Origin: Thalassoglobus sp. JC818 | GTDB taxonomy: Bacteria; Planctomycetota; Planctomycetia; Planctomycetales; Planctomycetaceae | Direction: 5' to 3' | Length of the DNA: 64,000 nucleotides | NCBI RefSeq assembly: GCF_040717535.1 | Contig: NZ_JBFEFI010000011.1 | Coordinates: 42,908 to 106,907 of the forward strand | Shown: positions 9,601 through 18,436 of the stretch, piece by piece | Position numbering within the stretch: position 1 is the stretch's first letter | Layout of the letters: every line of letters starts with the position of its first letter | The notes under the pieces: generated by a model | Seen by the model: only the letters and a program-made list of their open reading frames with translations | What the model was told of the DNA's origin: nothing | Database searches by the model: none | Position numbers and translations under genes: made by a program

Positions 9601-11292
9601 ATTCAGATCAAAGTTTCTCAGGGTGCCAAGCCGGGTGAAGGTGGAGAACTACCTGGCCACAAAGTGGACAAGATCATTGCTGCGACGCGTCACTCGACGC
9701 CCGGAGTCGGATTGATCAGTCCTCCGCCGCATCACGACATCTATTCCATCGAAGATTTGGCTCAGCTGATTTTCGACCTGAAGAACGCCAATCCTTCCGC
9801 TCGGATCAGTGTCAAACTGGTTTCCGAAGTCGGAGTCGGAACCATTGCAGCCGGTGTCGCCAAAGGACACTCGGACAAGATTCTGATTTCCGGCGATGGT
9901 GGAGGAACCGGGGCATCGCCACTGACATCCATCAAGCATGCCGGTCTGCCATGGGAACTCGGGATCGCCGAGACTCATCAGACTCTGGTCATGAACGACC
10001 TGCGAAGTCGCGTGGTTCTCGAAACCGACGGCCAAATCAAAACTGGCCGCGACGTCGTGATCGCAGCAATGTTGGGAGCTGAAGAATTCGGATTCGCAAC
10101 AGCTCCGCTGATCACGATGGGTTGCATCATGATGCGTAAGTGTCATCTCAACACATGTCCTGTTGGTATTGCCACACAAGATCCGGAACTCCGCAAGTTG
10201 TTTGCAGGAAAACCGGAACACGTGGTCAACTACCTGTTCATGGTCGCTGAAGATACTCGCAAGATCATGGCGGAACTCGGCTTCCGCAAGATCAACGAGA
10301 TGGTGGGACGTTCGGACATGCTCGAACTGAACACCGACATCGATCACTGGAAAGCGAAGCATCTCGACCTGTCCAAAATTCTGACTCCAGTCAAAAGTCC
10401 CTACCCGAATGCAGGGACTTACTGCCAGAAGTCACAGAATCACGGACTTGAGGAAACTCTCGACCAGTCGACTCTCATCCCGCAATGTCGCGAAGCGATT
10501 GAAAAGGGAGAGAAGATTCGTATCGAACTCGACATTCAAAACATCGATCGCGCCTTTGGAACGTCGATGAGTCATGAAGTTTCCAAGATCTGGAAGTTGA
10601 AAGGTCTACCCGAAGACACCATTCACCTCGTCTGCCACGGTTCCGCCGGTCAATCAATCGGTGCCTGGGCGACCAACGGTGTGACGATTGAAGTCATCGG
10701 AGATGCCAACGACTACTGCGGTAAGGGACTTTCCGGCGGTCGCCTGATTGTTTACCCATCACCGGACAGCAGCTTCCCGGCAGAAGACAACATCATCATC
10801 GGAAACGTTGCCCTTTACGGTGCAACTTCTGGCGAAGCCTTCTTCCGAGGAATTGCCGCCGAACGCTTCTGTGTTCGAAACTCAGGAGCAACAGCAGTCG
10901 TCGAGGGAGTTGGCGATCACGGTTGTGAATACATGACCGGTGGACGAGTCATCATTCTCGGCGAAACCGGACGCAACTTCGCAGCTGGAATGTCCGGCGG
11001 AATTGCCTACGTCTGGGATCCGAAACAGCGATTCCTCGAGAACTGCAACCTGGAACTCGTTGACCTCGAAAAAGTCGAAGGCTCTGAAGAAGCTGCCGAA
11101 CTCAAAGATGTCATCGAACGCCATCAAAACTACACCGGTTCGACTCGAGCCGCTGAAATCCTCGACACGTGGGATACGTCTTTGGAGCAATTCGTCAAAG
11201 TGATGCCACGCGATTTCAAACGTGCGATGGAACAAATGGCACTTCAACAAGCAGATGTCAATTCTGCTTCAACGGAAGTTTCAGCGACATAA
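6685..11292 (+). CDS. gltB: Glutamate synthase (NADPH) large subunit
   Basis: GltB makes glutamate from glutamine and 2-oxoglutarate in the cytosol together with GltD. The protein is about 1535 residues, typical for the alpha subunit. The start at 6685 has AAGGA upstream and puts the catalytic cysteine of the glutaminase domain at residue 28 (HDSCGVGF) behind a short propeptide that is normally removed. Order of domains: class II glutaminase (about 28-420), central domain (about 470-760), FMN-binding synthase domain (about 830-1210) and the GXGXG beta-helix domain (about 1290-1480). The 3Fe-4S site is visible as Cys1147-x5-Cys1153-x4-Cys1158 (CIMMRKCHLNTCPVG). The synthase loop GAKPGEGGELPGHKV is intact. 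gltD follows after 295 bases. Earlier in-frame starts exist back to 6565 but add unrelated sequence. Confidence 0.98.
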   Translation: MENLSNNQLAGFPEPQGLYHPDNEHDSCGVGFVAHIKGQASHQIVLDADHILRHMTHRGACGCEENTGDGAGMLVGLPDKFLRKVVKQELGVDLPEAGQYGAGIIFLPKNEQARADFKSIVGDLIKEQGQTLIGWRKVPQRADVANIGPSARAAEPHMEMLLIGAAPGLNSEELERQLFIIRKMASHRIRESELPHATEFYSCSLSTKVIVYKGMLTPDQMLPYFEDLNDADFESHLAMVHSRFSTNTFPSWDRAQPLRFMAHNGEINTVKGNSNWMYARQGAMSSKLFGNDLKKLFPIIEKHCSDSGNFDNAMELLYHSGRTLQEVAMMMIPEAWQNHHEMSEDKRSFYEYFSTMQEPWDGPASVSFTDGRFIGASLDRNGLRPSRYYVTHDDRVIMASEVGVLPIDPKNVKSKGRLQPGKMFLVNFEEGRLVPDEELKHDVAGRRPYGEWLQRQRVDLNELVDNWESKKGTTERIESENLLSQMQAFGYTTETMQFMLIPLLNQRKDPIYSMGDDSSLACLSDKPRLLYDYFKQLFAQVTNPAIDSIREEVIMSLECYIGPEGNLLDTTEEQAHRLRVPHPILTDEETAAIKSLDGYRGWKTKTIDTTWDRSEGTSGLQPALKRICQEVEQAIADGYSLVVLSDRACSADRVPISSLLVTGAVHHYLVGKELRTRIGLVIESGEAREVHHFCLLTGYGADAINPYVAFEAIRDAKDHGHLKESYDEEKIVKTYRKGVFKGMLKVMGKMGISTLASYKGAQIFEALGLADDVIDTCFRGTASRIQGVNFRILAEEHLRRHEMGFPARHESKRLPVLPNMGLVHWRHGGEKHAWNPMTIAEIQQAARAGDQNAYERFAELVNTSNQRQGTLRGLLRFRTGQSIPLDEVEPAKEIVKRFCSGAMSYGSISAESHETLAIAMNRLGGKSNTGEGGEDAQRFTPMPNGDSKRSAIKQVASGRFGVTSWYLTNADEIQIKVSQGAKPGEGGELPGHKVDKIIAATRHSTPGVGLISPPPHHDIYSIEDLAQLIFDLKNANPSARISVKLVSEVGVGTIAAGVAKGHSDKILISGDGGGTGASPLTSIKHAGLPWELGIAETHQTLVMNDLRSRVVLETDGQIKTGRDVVIAAMLGAEEFGFATAPLITMGCIMMRKCHLNTCPVGIATQDPELRKLFAGKPEHVVNYLFMVAEDTRKIMAELGFRKINEMVGRSDMLELNTDIDHWKAKHLDLSKILTPVKSPYPNAGTYCQKSQNHGLEETLDQSTLIPQCREAIEKGEKIRIELDIQNIDRAFGTSMSHEVSKIWKLKGLPEDTIHLVCHGSAGQSIGAWATNGVTIEVIGDANDYCGKGLSGGRLIVYPSPDSSFPAEDNIIIGNVALYGATSGEAFFRGIAAERFCVRNSGATAVVEGVGDHGCEYMTGGRVIILGETGRNFAAGMSGGIAYVWDPKQRFLENCNLELVDLEKVEGSEEAAELKDVIERHQNYTGSTRAAEILDTWDTSLEQFVKVMPRDFKRAMEQMALQQADVNSASTEVSAT

Positions 11293-11315
11293 TGTGTCAC
11301 TAGCAACCAGTTCAT

Positions 11316-11347
11316 GGAGTCGACGAGTTCAGCGACTTGTCGACTCC
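11316..11347 (+). promoter_or_regulatory. Long hairpin in the gltB-gltD gap
   Basis: The sequence GGAGTCGACGAGT (11316-11328) pairs with ACTTGTCGACTCC (11335-11347) over 13 positions, with a single G-T pair, around a six-base loop TCAGCG. It begins 24 bases after the gltB stop. No T run follows, so it is not a textbook Rho-independent terminator. It could cap and stabilise the gltB message, attenuate read-through into gltD, or be a processing site. The pairing is seen directly; the role is inferred. Confidence 0.6.
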
Positions 11348-11587
11348 CGACTGGAATGCCGTTTCCATTTCCTCACGAAGCGAGAACATTTTCGAATTTG
11401 GTTTGCACTGACTCGCACGAGCAAACTCTGCTTTACAACAAGTGAGACCGCGCCAGCGAGTGCACAGGAAAGAGCAACTTGCTCTAGCACGACGAATGAC
11501 TTTCGGGGCGAGCAACATTCTTCTCGGAACGATTCGAATCCAAAGACAACCGTATCAATGGTTCTGAAATAACGGAAAAGACAAATC

Positions 11588-13105
11588 ATGGGAAAGCCAA
11601 CCGGATTTAAGGAGTACGAGCGGCAGACAGCGAGCGAACGCCCGCCCAAAGAACGACTCGAAGACTGGAACGAATTCGCCAATCCAATCGAATTGAAAGT
11701 CCTGAAGCAGCAGGGAGCGCGCTGCATGGACTGCGGAATTCCGTTCTGCCATACCGGTGACATCATGGCCGGAATGGCGACAGGATGTCCGCTCCACAAT
11801 CTGATTCCTGAGTGGAACGATCTCGTCTACCACAACGACTGGCAGGAAGCTCTCGACCGACTGCACAAGACGAATAACTTCCCGGAGTTCACCGGTCGCG
11901 TCTGCCCTGCTCCGTGCGAAGGTTCGTGCACTCTTGGGATCAACGAACCTCCCGTGGCAATCAAGACCATTGAGCGCAACATCGTTGATCGAGGTTTCGC
12001 CGAAGACTGGATTCGCCCGAATCCACCTAGCGAACGGACCGGCAAGAAGGTCGCTATCGTCGGTTCCGGCCCTGCTGGTTTAGCCGCGGCAGCCCAGCTG
12101 AACAGCGCAGGCCACCTGTGCACCGTTTATGAGAGATCCGATCGAATCGGCGGACTTCTCATGTACGGCATTCCGAACATGAAACTCGAGAAGTGGATTG
12201 TCGAACGGCGCATCGATCTGCTTCGAGCAGAAGGCGTCAAGTTCCTCACAGAGACCGAAATTGGCAAAGACGTTCCAGCTCAAGAACTGATGGACGAATT
12301 CGATGCCGTCGTTCTCGCAACAGGAGCCACGGTCCCGAACGACTTCTTCGCCCGGACTCCAGGTCGAGAGTTGAACGGAATTCACTTCGCGATGGAATTC
12401 CTACACGCCAACACGAAGAGCCTGCTCGACTCCGAGCTCAAAGATGGCAACTACATCTCGGCGAAAGACAAACACGTCGTCGTCATCGGCGGTGGAGATA
12501 CAGGCAACGATTGCCTCGGAACAAGTTTGCGACACGGCTGTAAGAGCCTCGTCAACTTCGAGATCGTTCCTCAGTCTCCTGAGTCACGTGCATCGAACAA
12601 TCCATGGCCACAATGGCCGAAGGTGCATCGAGTCGACTACGGACACGCCGAAGCTGCGGCTGTCTTCAACTACAAGTCCAATGGTCAAAAGACACTGGCC
12701 AATGACCCGCGTGAGTATGCAATTCAGACAACCGAATTCATCGGCGATGGAAATGGAAACCTGAAGGCGATCAAAACCCAACAGGTTGATTGGTCAAATC
12801 CGACAGCAAACGCCCCGTTCTCTCCGGTTCCCGGTTCAGAAAAAGAGTGGCCAGCAGATCTGTGCTTCATGGCACTCGGCTTCCGCGGACCTGAACAGAT
12901 AATTGCCGAACAACTCGGAATTGAAGTCGACGCACGAAGCAACTTCAAAGCGACTTACGGAAAGTACGCCACCAATCTCGAAGGTGTGTTCGCCGCTGGT
13001 GACTGTCGACGCGGTCAAAGTCTGATCGTCTGGGCCATCAACGAAGGCCGAGAAGCTGCGCGCGAATGTGACCGCTACCTGATGGGCGTCACTGAATTGC
13101 CGTAA
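11588..13105 (+). CDS. gltD: Glutamate synthase small subunit
   Basis: GltD takes electrons from NADPH through FAD and 4Fe-4S clusters and hands them to GltB. At 505 residues it is the standard size. The N-terminal cluster-binding domain shows the cysteine sets [12 protein letters not shown], the following [11 protein letters not shown], and [13 protein letters not shown]. The FAD fold begins at [15 protein letters not shown] (about residue 158) and the NADPH fold at [13 protein letters not shown] (about residue 299). The C-terminal [19 protein letters not shown] motif is the expected FAD-binding end. The ATG at 11588 fits the conserved MGKPTGF start. Separation from gltB by 295 bases with a strong hairpin suggests either a shared transcript with partial attenuation or a second promoter. 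It converges with the aminotransferase gene. Confidence 0.98.
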   Translation: MGKPTGFKEYERQTASERPPKERLEDWNEFANPIELKVLKQQGARCMDCGIPFCHTGDIMAGMATGCPLHNLIPEWNDLVYHNDWQEALDRLHKTNNFPEFTGRVCPAPCEGSCTLGINEPPVAIKTIERNIVDRGFAEDWIRPNPPSERTGKKVAIVGSGPAGLAAAAQLNSAGHLCTVYERSDRIGGLLMYGIPNMKLEKWIVERRIDLLRAEGVKFLTETEIGKDVPAQELMDEFDAVVLATGATVPNDFFARTPGRELNGIHFAMEFLHANTKSLLDSELKDGNYISAKDKHVVVIGGGDTGNDCLGTSLRHGCKSLVNFEIVPQSPESRASNNPWPQWPKVHRVDYGHAEAAAVFNYKSNGQKTLANDPREYAIQTTEFIGDGNGNLKAIKTQQVDWSNPTANAPFSPVPGSEKEWPADLCFMALGFRGPEQIIAEQLGIEVDARSNFKATYGKYATNLEGVFAAGDCRRGQSLIVWAINEGREAARECDRYLMGVTELP

Positions 13106-13173
13106 TGCACTGAGCGTCGCTACCCCTTGAAAGGTCGACATGATTAAGGCCACTCGCCGCATTTAGACATCTT

Positions 13174-13201
13174 CAAGCGGATGCCTCCAGACATTCGCTT
13201 G
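13174..13201. terminator. Hairpin between convergent gltD and aminotransferase genes
   Basis: CAAGCGGATG (13174-13183) pairs with CATTCGCTTG (13192-13201) over ten positions, with one G-T pair and an eight-base loop. It lies between two convergent stop codons, where a bidirectional terminator is expected. Neither side has a clean T run, so termination is inferred from position and pairing. Confidence 0.45.
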
Positions 13202-13245
13202 ATAGAAAGAGCGCGGGGAGCAACTCGACTTGATGAGTTCTTCAA

Positions 13246-14559
13246 TCAGCTCCATACGTCGTTTGACGGTCGAGCTGATTGCATTTCCCGGACCGCATCG
13301 GCGAGTCGACGCATCGCTTCGTCGATCAATTCGACCGTCAAGACCCCATAGCTCAATCGCAACTGCGATCTGGGACGATCTTCCAGCGGGCCGGCGTAAC
13401 ACAATTCTCCAGGCACATACATCACGCCATGCTCGACAGCACGTGAGAAGAGCGGACTGTCAAACCCCGACTGAATCGACGCTGGAAGAGTCATCCAGAC
13501 GTACAATCCCCCTTTGGGATGCACCCAACTCACTCCCGGCAGATCCGAAAAATACTTCTCAGCAGCGGCCAACATTGCATCACGCTTCAATCGGTATCCG
13601 TCGCGCACTTTCGCGAGATGCCCACGATACGCACCGCTTCGCAACACCTCTGCGATGAGTTTTTGATTGAAGTGAGCCGATCCGAAATCCTCATTCCCTT
13701 TTCGCTCGCAAATGGCGGTCACCAACTCTTTGGGGACGATTCCGAATCCAACTCGAATCCCCGGAGAGAACGTTTTTGAGAACGTCTGTGTGTAAATGAC
13801 GCTCGACCGGTCTTGATCGAAACCCCACATGCTCGGGTGTTCTTCTCCATCGTATCGAAGCTCCCGATAGGCGGCGTCTTCCAAAACCAGAAGTCGATGT
13901 TCGCGAGAATACTTCTGAGCGATCTCGACAATCTGCTCGCGACGCGAAGTCGACAGACAAACACCGCTCGGGTTGTCGTAGTAGCTGACGACGTAAATCA
14001 ACTTCACCCGATGCAGCTCCTCCATCGAAGCAATTTGCTCCAGAGCATGATCGAGTGCAGCGGGATCCATCCCCTCTTCATCCGACGGAATTGTGACTGT
14101 TCTCGCTCCCACTCCCGCGAGATTTCCTGCGAACACAAAATACGTCGGCCCAGCGACAAGACAGATGTCTCCGGGATCGAGCAGGGTTTCGCACACCAGC
14201 GACAACAGTTGCTGAGAACCGGTCGTCAGAATCATCTGACTGGCATCGATCCCGAGGTCTTCAACCGAGCACTTCTCCAACTCCGCAAAATAAGAAAGCA
14301 GCTCCGATCGAAGCTCAGCACTACCGGGGGTCGTTCCATACTGAAGCGCCCGCATCCCGGATTCTTTTGTCGCGAGAACCTGCTGTGAAGCTCGAAGCGT
14401 TTCCTCGACCGGGAGTGTCGCGGGATCGACCAAACCAGCTGCCAACGACAAGCAATCTGGATTTTCCACCCCCTGCTGCATCAGGAAGCTGATCGCCAGA
14501 TCCTTGGTCATTTTGCTTCGCTGACTCATTAAGACGGGCAGTTCTGCGGATGTCTTCAT
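13246..14559 (-). CDS. PLP-dependent class I/II aminotransferase (LysN/AraT-like)
   Basis: The 437-residue cytosolic protein has the fold-type I aminotransferase layout. Visible landmarks are the N-terminal LSLAAGLVDPATLPVEE, the cofactor contact GSQQLLSLVCETLLDPGD, the YYDNPSGV substrate-side loop, LVLEDAAYRELRYDG with the PLP-pyridine aspartate, and TQTFSKTFSPGIRVGFG with the Schiff-base lysine. This wording matches the 2-aminoadipate/aromatic aminotransferase branch related to the MocR C-terminal domain, but there is no DNA-binding part here. The exact amino donor cannot be read; glutamate/2-oxoglutarate exchange is usual in this group and would suit the adjoining gltBD genes. The ATG at 14559 has purine-rich GAGACGAGA just upstream. 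The short polar tail (QSARPSNDVWS) is not conserved in the family. Confidence 0.88.
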   Translation of the reverse strand: MKTSAELPVLMSQRSKMTKDLAISFLMQQGVENPDCLSLAAGLVDPATLPVEETLRASQQVLATKESGMRALQYGTTPGSAELRSELLSYFAELEKCSVEDLGIDASQMILTTGSQQLLSLVCETLLDPGDICLVAGPTYFVFAGNLAGVGARTVTIPSDEEGMDPAALDHALEQIASMEELHRVKLIYVVSYYDNPSGVCLSTSRREQIVEIAQKYSREHRLLVLEDAAYRELRYDGEEHPSMWGFDQDRSSVIYTQTFSKTFSPGIRVGFGIVPKELVTAICERKGNEDFGSAHFNQKLIAEVLRSGAYRGHLAKVRDGYRLKRDAMLAAAEKYFSDLPGVSWVHPKGGLYVWMTLPASIQSGFDSPLFSRAVEHGVMYVPGELCYAGPLEDRPRSQLRLSYGVLTVELIDEAMRRLADAVREMQSARPSNDVWS

Positions 14560-14840
14560 AGTCTCGTCTCATCTCCAATTGTTTCGTCAAAATTCATTCT
14601 ACGAACTTGCCCCGATCGTTTCAGCGACAGCTTCATCGATTCAACAACCGATGATGTGATCCACGTGAGCAAGCAAATCGCTGAGAAAACTGAGTCTCTT
14701 CTGAAGTGATTAAAATCTCATACCACCAGCTTGATCGTGCAAACTCGCAATGACCACTTCAATCCAACTTTGGTCCTCAAACTCGAAGTCTCACCGAACC
14801 TCCACTTGCTCACTCAGGTCATCGATAGTAAACTGCCCTC

Positions 14841-14914
14841 GGTCGCATAGCTCAGTTGGTTAGAGCGTCTGTCTTACAAACAGAAGGCCGCCAGTTCGAG
14901 TCTGGCTGTGACCA
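14841..14914 (+). tRNA. tRNA-Val (anticodon UAC)
   Basis: A 74-base cloverleaf can be folded by hand: acceptor GGTCGCA/TGTGACC (one G-T pair), D stem GCTC/GAGC, anticodon stem TCTGT/ACAGA with loop CTTACAA giving anticodon TAC, and T stem GCCAG/CTGGC with loop TTCGAGT. The discriminator is A and CCA is not encoded. It reads GUA and other valine codons. It stands alone between the aminotransferase and serine dehydratase genes. Confidence 0.96.
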
Positions 14915-15105
14915 CTTCTTTCTCTGACAGTTTTGTGTCAACACAAGTTCACTCAAAACTGAGACGGAACACCGAAAAGTCGTTCCGAATTCTTTGCGAG
15001 GCACTCTTCGCCTTGGTACCGGCAACGAAACAAATAGGCCCAGCTCAAATTTTGGACTTTGCGCGCACCGTTACCAAGATGCAACACTGCCCACCACTTT
15101 GTGAG

Positions 15106-16686
15106 CTACCACGCACAGCTTGAACAACCTGACCCACAGCAAGAGTCGAGTAGAGCGAGCGCAGAAGGTGTGACGGCCAGACCTCCTTTGGATGTGCATC
15201 GCAGCTCGGACGGCATCGCCAGACCGACCGCATAGACGGCGTCGATCGTCTCATCCAGCGGAATCGGATTCGGGTAGCCGCCGAGGACCAAATCGGCATT
15301 CACAAAAGCACTCGCTGCTGCTGTGCCGTTGCGTGTGTGGCAGGGAATCTCGACCATGCCGTGCAGTAAATCGCAAACGGTCCCCATTGTATTCTGAAAT
15401 GAAATCGCGGCCGCATCACAGGCTTGACGGGCCGACCCACCCACAGCATCGACGATGGCTGCTGCTGCCATCGCTCCTGATGCTCCGATCTCAACCTGAC
15501 ATCCTGCGACTTCTGCAGCGAACGTGGCGCGGATGGCGAGAATTGAGCCAATCGCTCCGGCGGTTAAGAATGCTTTCGCGATTTGCTCGTCATCGAGGTT
15601 TCGTTCTTCGACGAGTGTCAGCAATGCGCCGGGTATCACGCCTGCTGAACCTCCCGTGGGGGCGGCGCAGACGACTCCCATTGCTCCGTCGACGTGCATG
15701 ACCGCCATCGCTCGAGCAGCTGCGCGAGTATGTAAACTTCGCACGGACAGCTTTCCTTCTGACTCTGCAGCAAAGATCGCACCTGCACATGCAGGAAGAA
15801 GTTGCAGCCCTTTGAAGTCGAGTGCCAGCCCTCGCTCGACCGATTGAACCATGATGGAATAGCGTCTCAATGATTCGGCAATCACTTCATCGGGTGTTAG
15901 TCCGAGAAGATGGGATTCGTACTCGAGTGCCAACTGCCCTAAGCTGACTTGTCGCTCTTCACACATTTGAACGATCTGCGCAGCACTAGTGTAAATCGGC
16001 TCTTTCTGTTGAGGAAAATAGACGGGCGAGGATTCCCAAATTCGTATCTCCGGATCGCAATTCGCAAGTACTTTTCGCATCTCCAAACCAAGGGACTCGT
16101 GGCTGCTCCATGTGAGGCGAACGGTGCTTCCATCCGGATTGCCAGCTTGTTCCTCGATGTCTGTAAACTTCCTCGAAAGTAGATCCAACACTTCTGTTTT
16201 GTTTTCGCTTGAAGTCACAATAAGAGATTCCCATGCCGTTCCATTAAACAGTACGGGAACGTGATCAATATGAGTGATCTCGACCTCTCCTCCTCCGACT
16301 GAGCGGGCGACGATTTCCACGCGACGACCATCGTTCCCGGTGAGTTGCATTTCAACGGTGTTGGGATGGTCGGCGTGTTTCAGGGGCCGTACTTCGAATT
16401 GAAGATCGAGTCCGGTCGACGCCGCTTCGGCAAGCGATGAATGAAAGAGTTCGTCGGTGAGATCTTTGCCCATCAACCCCATGGCAAATCCGCGATCAGC
16501 ACCTTGCGGAACGTAGGTCACACAATATGACCCGTTCGGGTCAAAGGCCAGAACGGCGCTGGCTGGGACGCTCCCGAGAATTGATCGTGCCATGCAGCCA
16601 ATATGGTAAGCCCCAGCTGTGTGCGAGCTCGATGGACCACGCATGACGGGTCCCAGCACATGATTGAAAATACTGATCGTCTTCAT
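15106..16686 (-). CDS. sdaA: L-serine ammonia-lyase (iron-sulfur L-serine dehydratase)
   Basis: This enzyme deaminates L-serine to pyruvate and ammonia using a 4Fe-4S cluster in the cytosol. The single chain (about 526 residues) has the beta domain first (SIFNHVLGPVMRGPSSSHTAGA, about 1-250) and the alpha domain after about 270. Cluster and active-site blocks are present: CAAPTGGSAGVIPG, GCQVEIGASGAMAAAA and VEIPCHTRNGTAAASAF. The ATG at 16686 (MKTISIF) matches family starts better than the one at 16698. The extreme C-terminus, DSCCGSGCSSCAW, has four extra cysteines in ten residues. In characterised homologues a C-terminal cysteine folds back onto the cluster, but a run like this is unusual. 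Neighbouring genes point the same way only distantly, so it is probably monocistronic. Confidence 0.93.
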   Translation of the reverse strand: MKTISIFNHVLGPVMRGPSSSHTAGAYHIGCMARSILGSVPASAVLAFDPNGSYCVTYVPQGADRGFAMGLMGKDLTDELFHSSLAEAASTGLDLQFEVRPLKHADHPNTVEMQLTGNDGRRVEIVARSVGGGEVEITHIDHVPVLFNGTAWESLIVTSSENKTEVLDLLSRKFTDIEEQAGNPDGSTVRLTWSSHESLGLEMRKVLANCDPEIRIWESSPVYFPQQKEPIYTSAAQIVQMCEERQVSLGQLALEYESHLLGLTPDEVIAESLRRYSIMVQSVERGLALDFKGLQLLPACAGAIFAAESEGKLSVRSLHTRAAARAMAVMHVDGAMGVVCAAPTGGSAGVIPGALLTLVEERNLDDEQIAKAFLTAGAIGSILAIRATFAAEVAGCQVEIGASGAMAAAAIVDAVGGSARQACDAAAISFQNTMGTVCDLLHGMVEIPCHTRNGTAAASAFVNADLVLGGYPNPIPLDETIDAVYAVGLAMPSELRCTSKGGLAVTPSALALLDSCCGSGCSSCAW

Positions 16687-16953
16687 GAGACAGGCCATCT
16701 CCGAATTAATGACGCTCGAGCTGGCGTCTGGTCACACCTGCAGCAACAGTTCTACAAATTCAGTTGCATCATCTCGTCCAATCGTGATCGAAAGGAGACG
16801 TCGACATCGTACCTGTTTTGATGTCATTCATCGATCACATTCTCGGTCTTCGCTGATTCATGAATTCTCTCAATGACATAGAAACATCGAGAACAAGAAG
16901 CAATTGATGCCGAGATGGCTTCGAACACAGAGTCGCGAGAGCAGCGGAAGCGG

Positions 16954-18399
16954 TCAGTTCTCTCCCATTGCAGCCATGAGCGCCTGCACTGTTTCTGGAG
17001 ATGGTTTGAAAGATCCCGGGCGGTGACCTTCACCGATCAGAACTGGTGTCCAGCCAGATTTGTTCTTGTGATTCCAGAGCGCAGGATCGGCACCTTGAGC
17101 AGCGAGGAATTCGATCACTTCGGGAAAACACCGATAAGCAGCACCGTGCATTGCGGTCTCCCGGTTTTTGTCGACCGTATTCACATCGAGACCGTGAGCA
17201 ATGAGATACTTCAAGGTCTCAATGACTTCAGGTTCCGTGCCAGCCTCTTCGCCGACTGCTCTCACTCCAACACCGGCTGCTGCCATCAACGCTGTACAGC
17301 CATCGACATTCGGAATCGTCGGATCTGCTCCGAGTTCCACGAGAAGTTTCAGATAGTCGAGGTCTGCGTTTTTGGATGCCAGTAGAAAAGGAGTCGCTCC
17401 CTCATGACTCAGAACAGCCCGCCCCTTTTTTCCGTCTTTCAATCTCAAATTCACGTCAGCCCCAGACGCGACGAGCGCTCGCACAAACTGCAATGACGTC
17501 AGATGCCCAGAACCTCGAGGAGGAGGATCGCCATCGGCTCCCTCTCCACGTGCAGGTTTTCGAACCCACGACATCGCATGCAGAGGTGCGAATCCACTTC
17601 TCTGGTCGTTGGGATCAGCTCCGGCTTCAATCAGCATCATTGCCAGTTCGAAGTGTCCACTTTCGACTGCGAGTGTGAGTGCTGAAGTTCCTTTGCGAGG
17701 CGCACGAGCCCCGGGCCTTGTTTGTTCCATGACTGCATTGACGTCGACGCCAGCAGCCAACAGCCGGTGAACAACATCCGCATGTCCATTCCGGGCAGCA
17801 AACATCATCGCTGTGAATCCTGACTTCAACGAGCGATTCAGATCGGCTCCGCCTTCGATCAAAGCGTCGACCGCTTGAACATTTCCTCTCGCTGCTGCCC
17901 ACATCAATGCGGTTTGTCCACTCCGCTCAGCGACTTCGGGATTTGCCCCATGTTTCAGAAGATGCCGAATCCCCTCAGCAGATCCTGTCCGAGCTGCGAT
18001 CATGAGTGGAGTTTCGCCGCCAGAAAGCTCGTAGGTTGCATCAGCGCCTGCTTCGAGCAGTGCCGCGATTGATTCCGCAGAACCGCTTTCGCATGCGATG
18101 ATGAGTGGAGTAATTCCGTAACGAGTCTTGGAATTCGGATCGCTGTCTTTCAATAGAAGCAGTTTGACCACATCGACACGATCGCCGAAGACAGCCCAAT
18201 GCAGAGCAGTCATTCCGTCGGGTTGACTGGCGGCGATGGGCGAGTTGCTTTCCAACAGCCGCGCGACTTCATCCCAATCCTGAGCTTCGGCCGCGTCAGG
18301 GAGAGCTGTCGAATTCGGATCAACTTCACCAGCGCAAGAATGCGTCGCGAATAGCCCGAAGGAGATTATCAAGACTGTCAGAAACAACGCTCGATTCAT
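16954..18399 (-). CDS. Secreted ankyrin-repeat protein
   Basis: From the ATG at 18399 the product is about 481 residues: a Sec signal peptide (NRALFLTVLIISFGLFATHSCAG), then roughly eleven ankyrin repeats running to near the end. The repeats keep the usual wording, for example DGMTALHWAVFGDRVDVV, GETPLMIAARTG and GQTALMWAAARGN. Two repeats are interrupted by longer loops (about residues 300-330 and 375-395). Ankyrin repeats are protein-binding scaffolds, so no reaction is implied. A frame extending upstream to 18465 would overlap the DUF1552 gene, but the ATG at 18399 has GGGTGGATGG ahead and starts the signal peptide cleanly. The gene is third in a minus-strand operon behind DUF1592 and DUF1552 genes. 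That order recurs in planctomycetes as I recall, so a shared surface process is likely but undefined. Confidence 0.85.
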   Translation of the reverse strand: MNRALFLTVLIISFGLFATHSCAGEVDPNSTALPDAAEAQDWDEVARLLESNSPIAASQPDGMTALHWAVFGDRVDVVKLLLLKDSDPNSKTRYGITPLIIACESGSAESIAALLEAGADATYELSGGETPLMIAARTGSAEGIRHLLKHGANPEVAERSGQTALMWAAARGNVQAVDALIEGGADLNRSLKSGFTAMMFAARNGHADVVHRLLAAGVDVNAVMEQTRPGARAPRKGTSALTLAVESGHFELAMMLIEAGADPNDQRSGFAPLHAMSWVRKPARGEGADGDPPPRGSGHLTSLQFVRALVASGADVNLRLKDGKKGRAVLSHEGATPFLLASKNADLDYLKLLVELGADPTIPNVDGCTALMAAAGVGVRAVGEEAGTEPEVIETLKYLIAHGLDVNTVDKNRETAMHGAAYRCFPEVIEFLAAQGADPALWNHKNKSGWTPVLIGEGHRPGSFKPSPETVQALMAAMGEN

Positions 18400-18436
18400 C
18401 CATCCACCCCACTTCGTTTGCATCGACGAACTCGCG

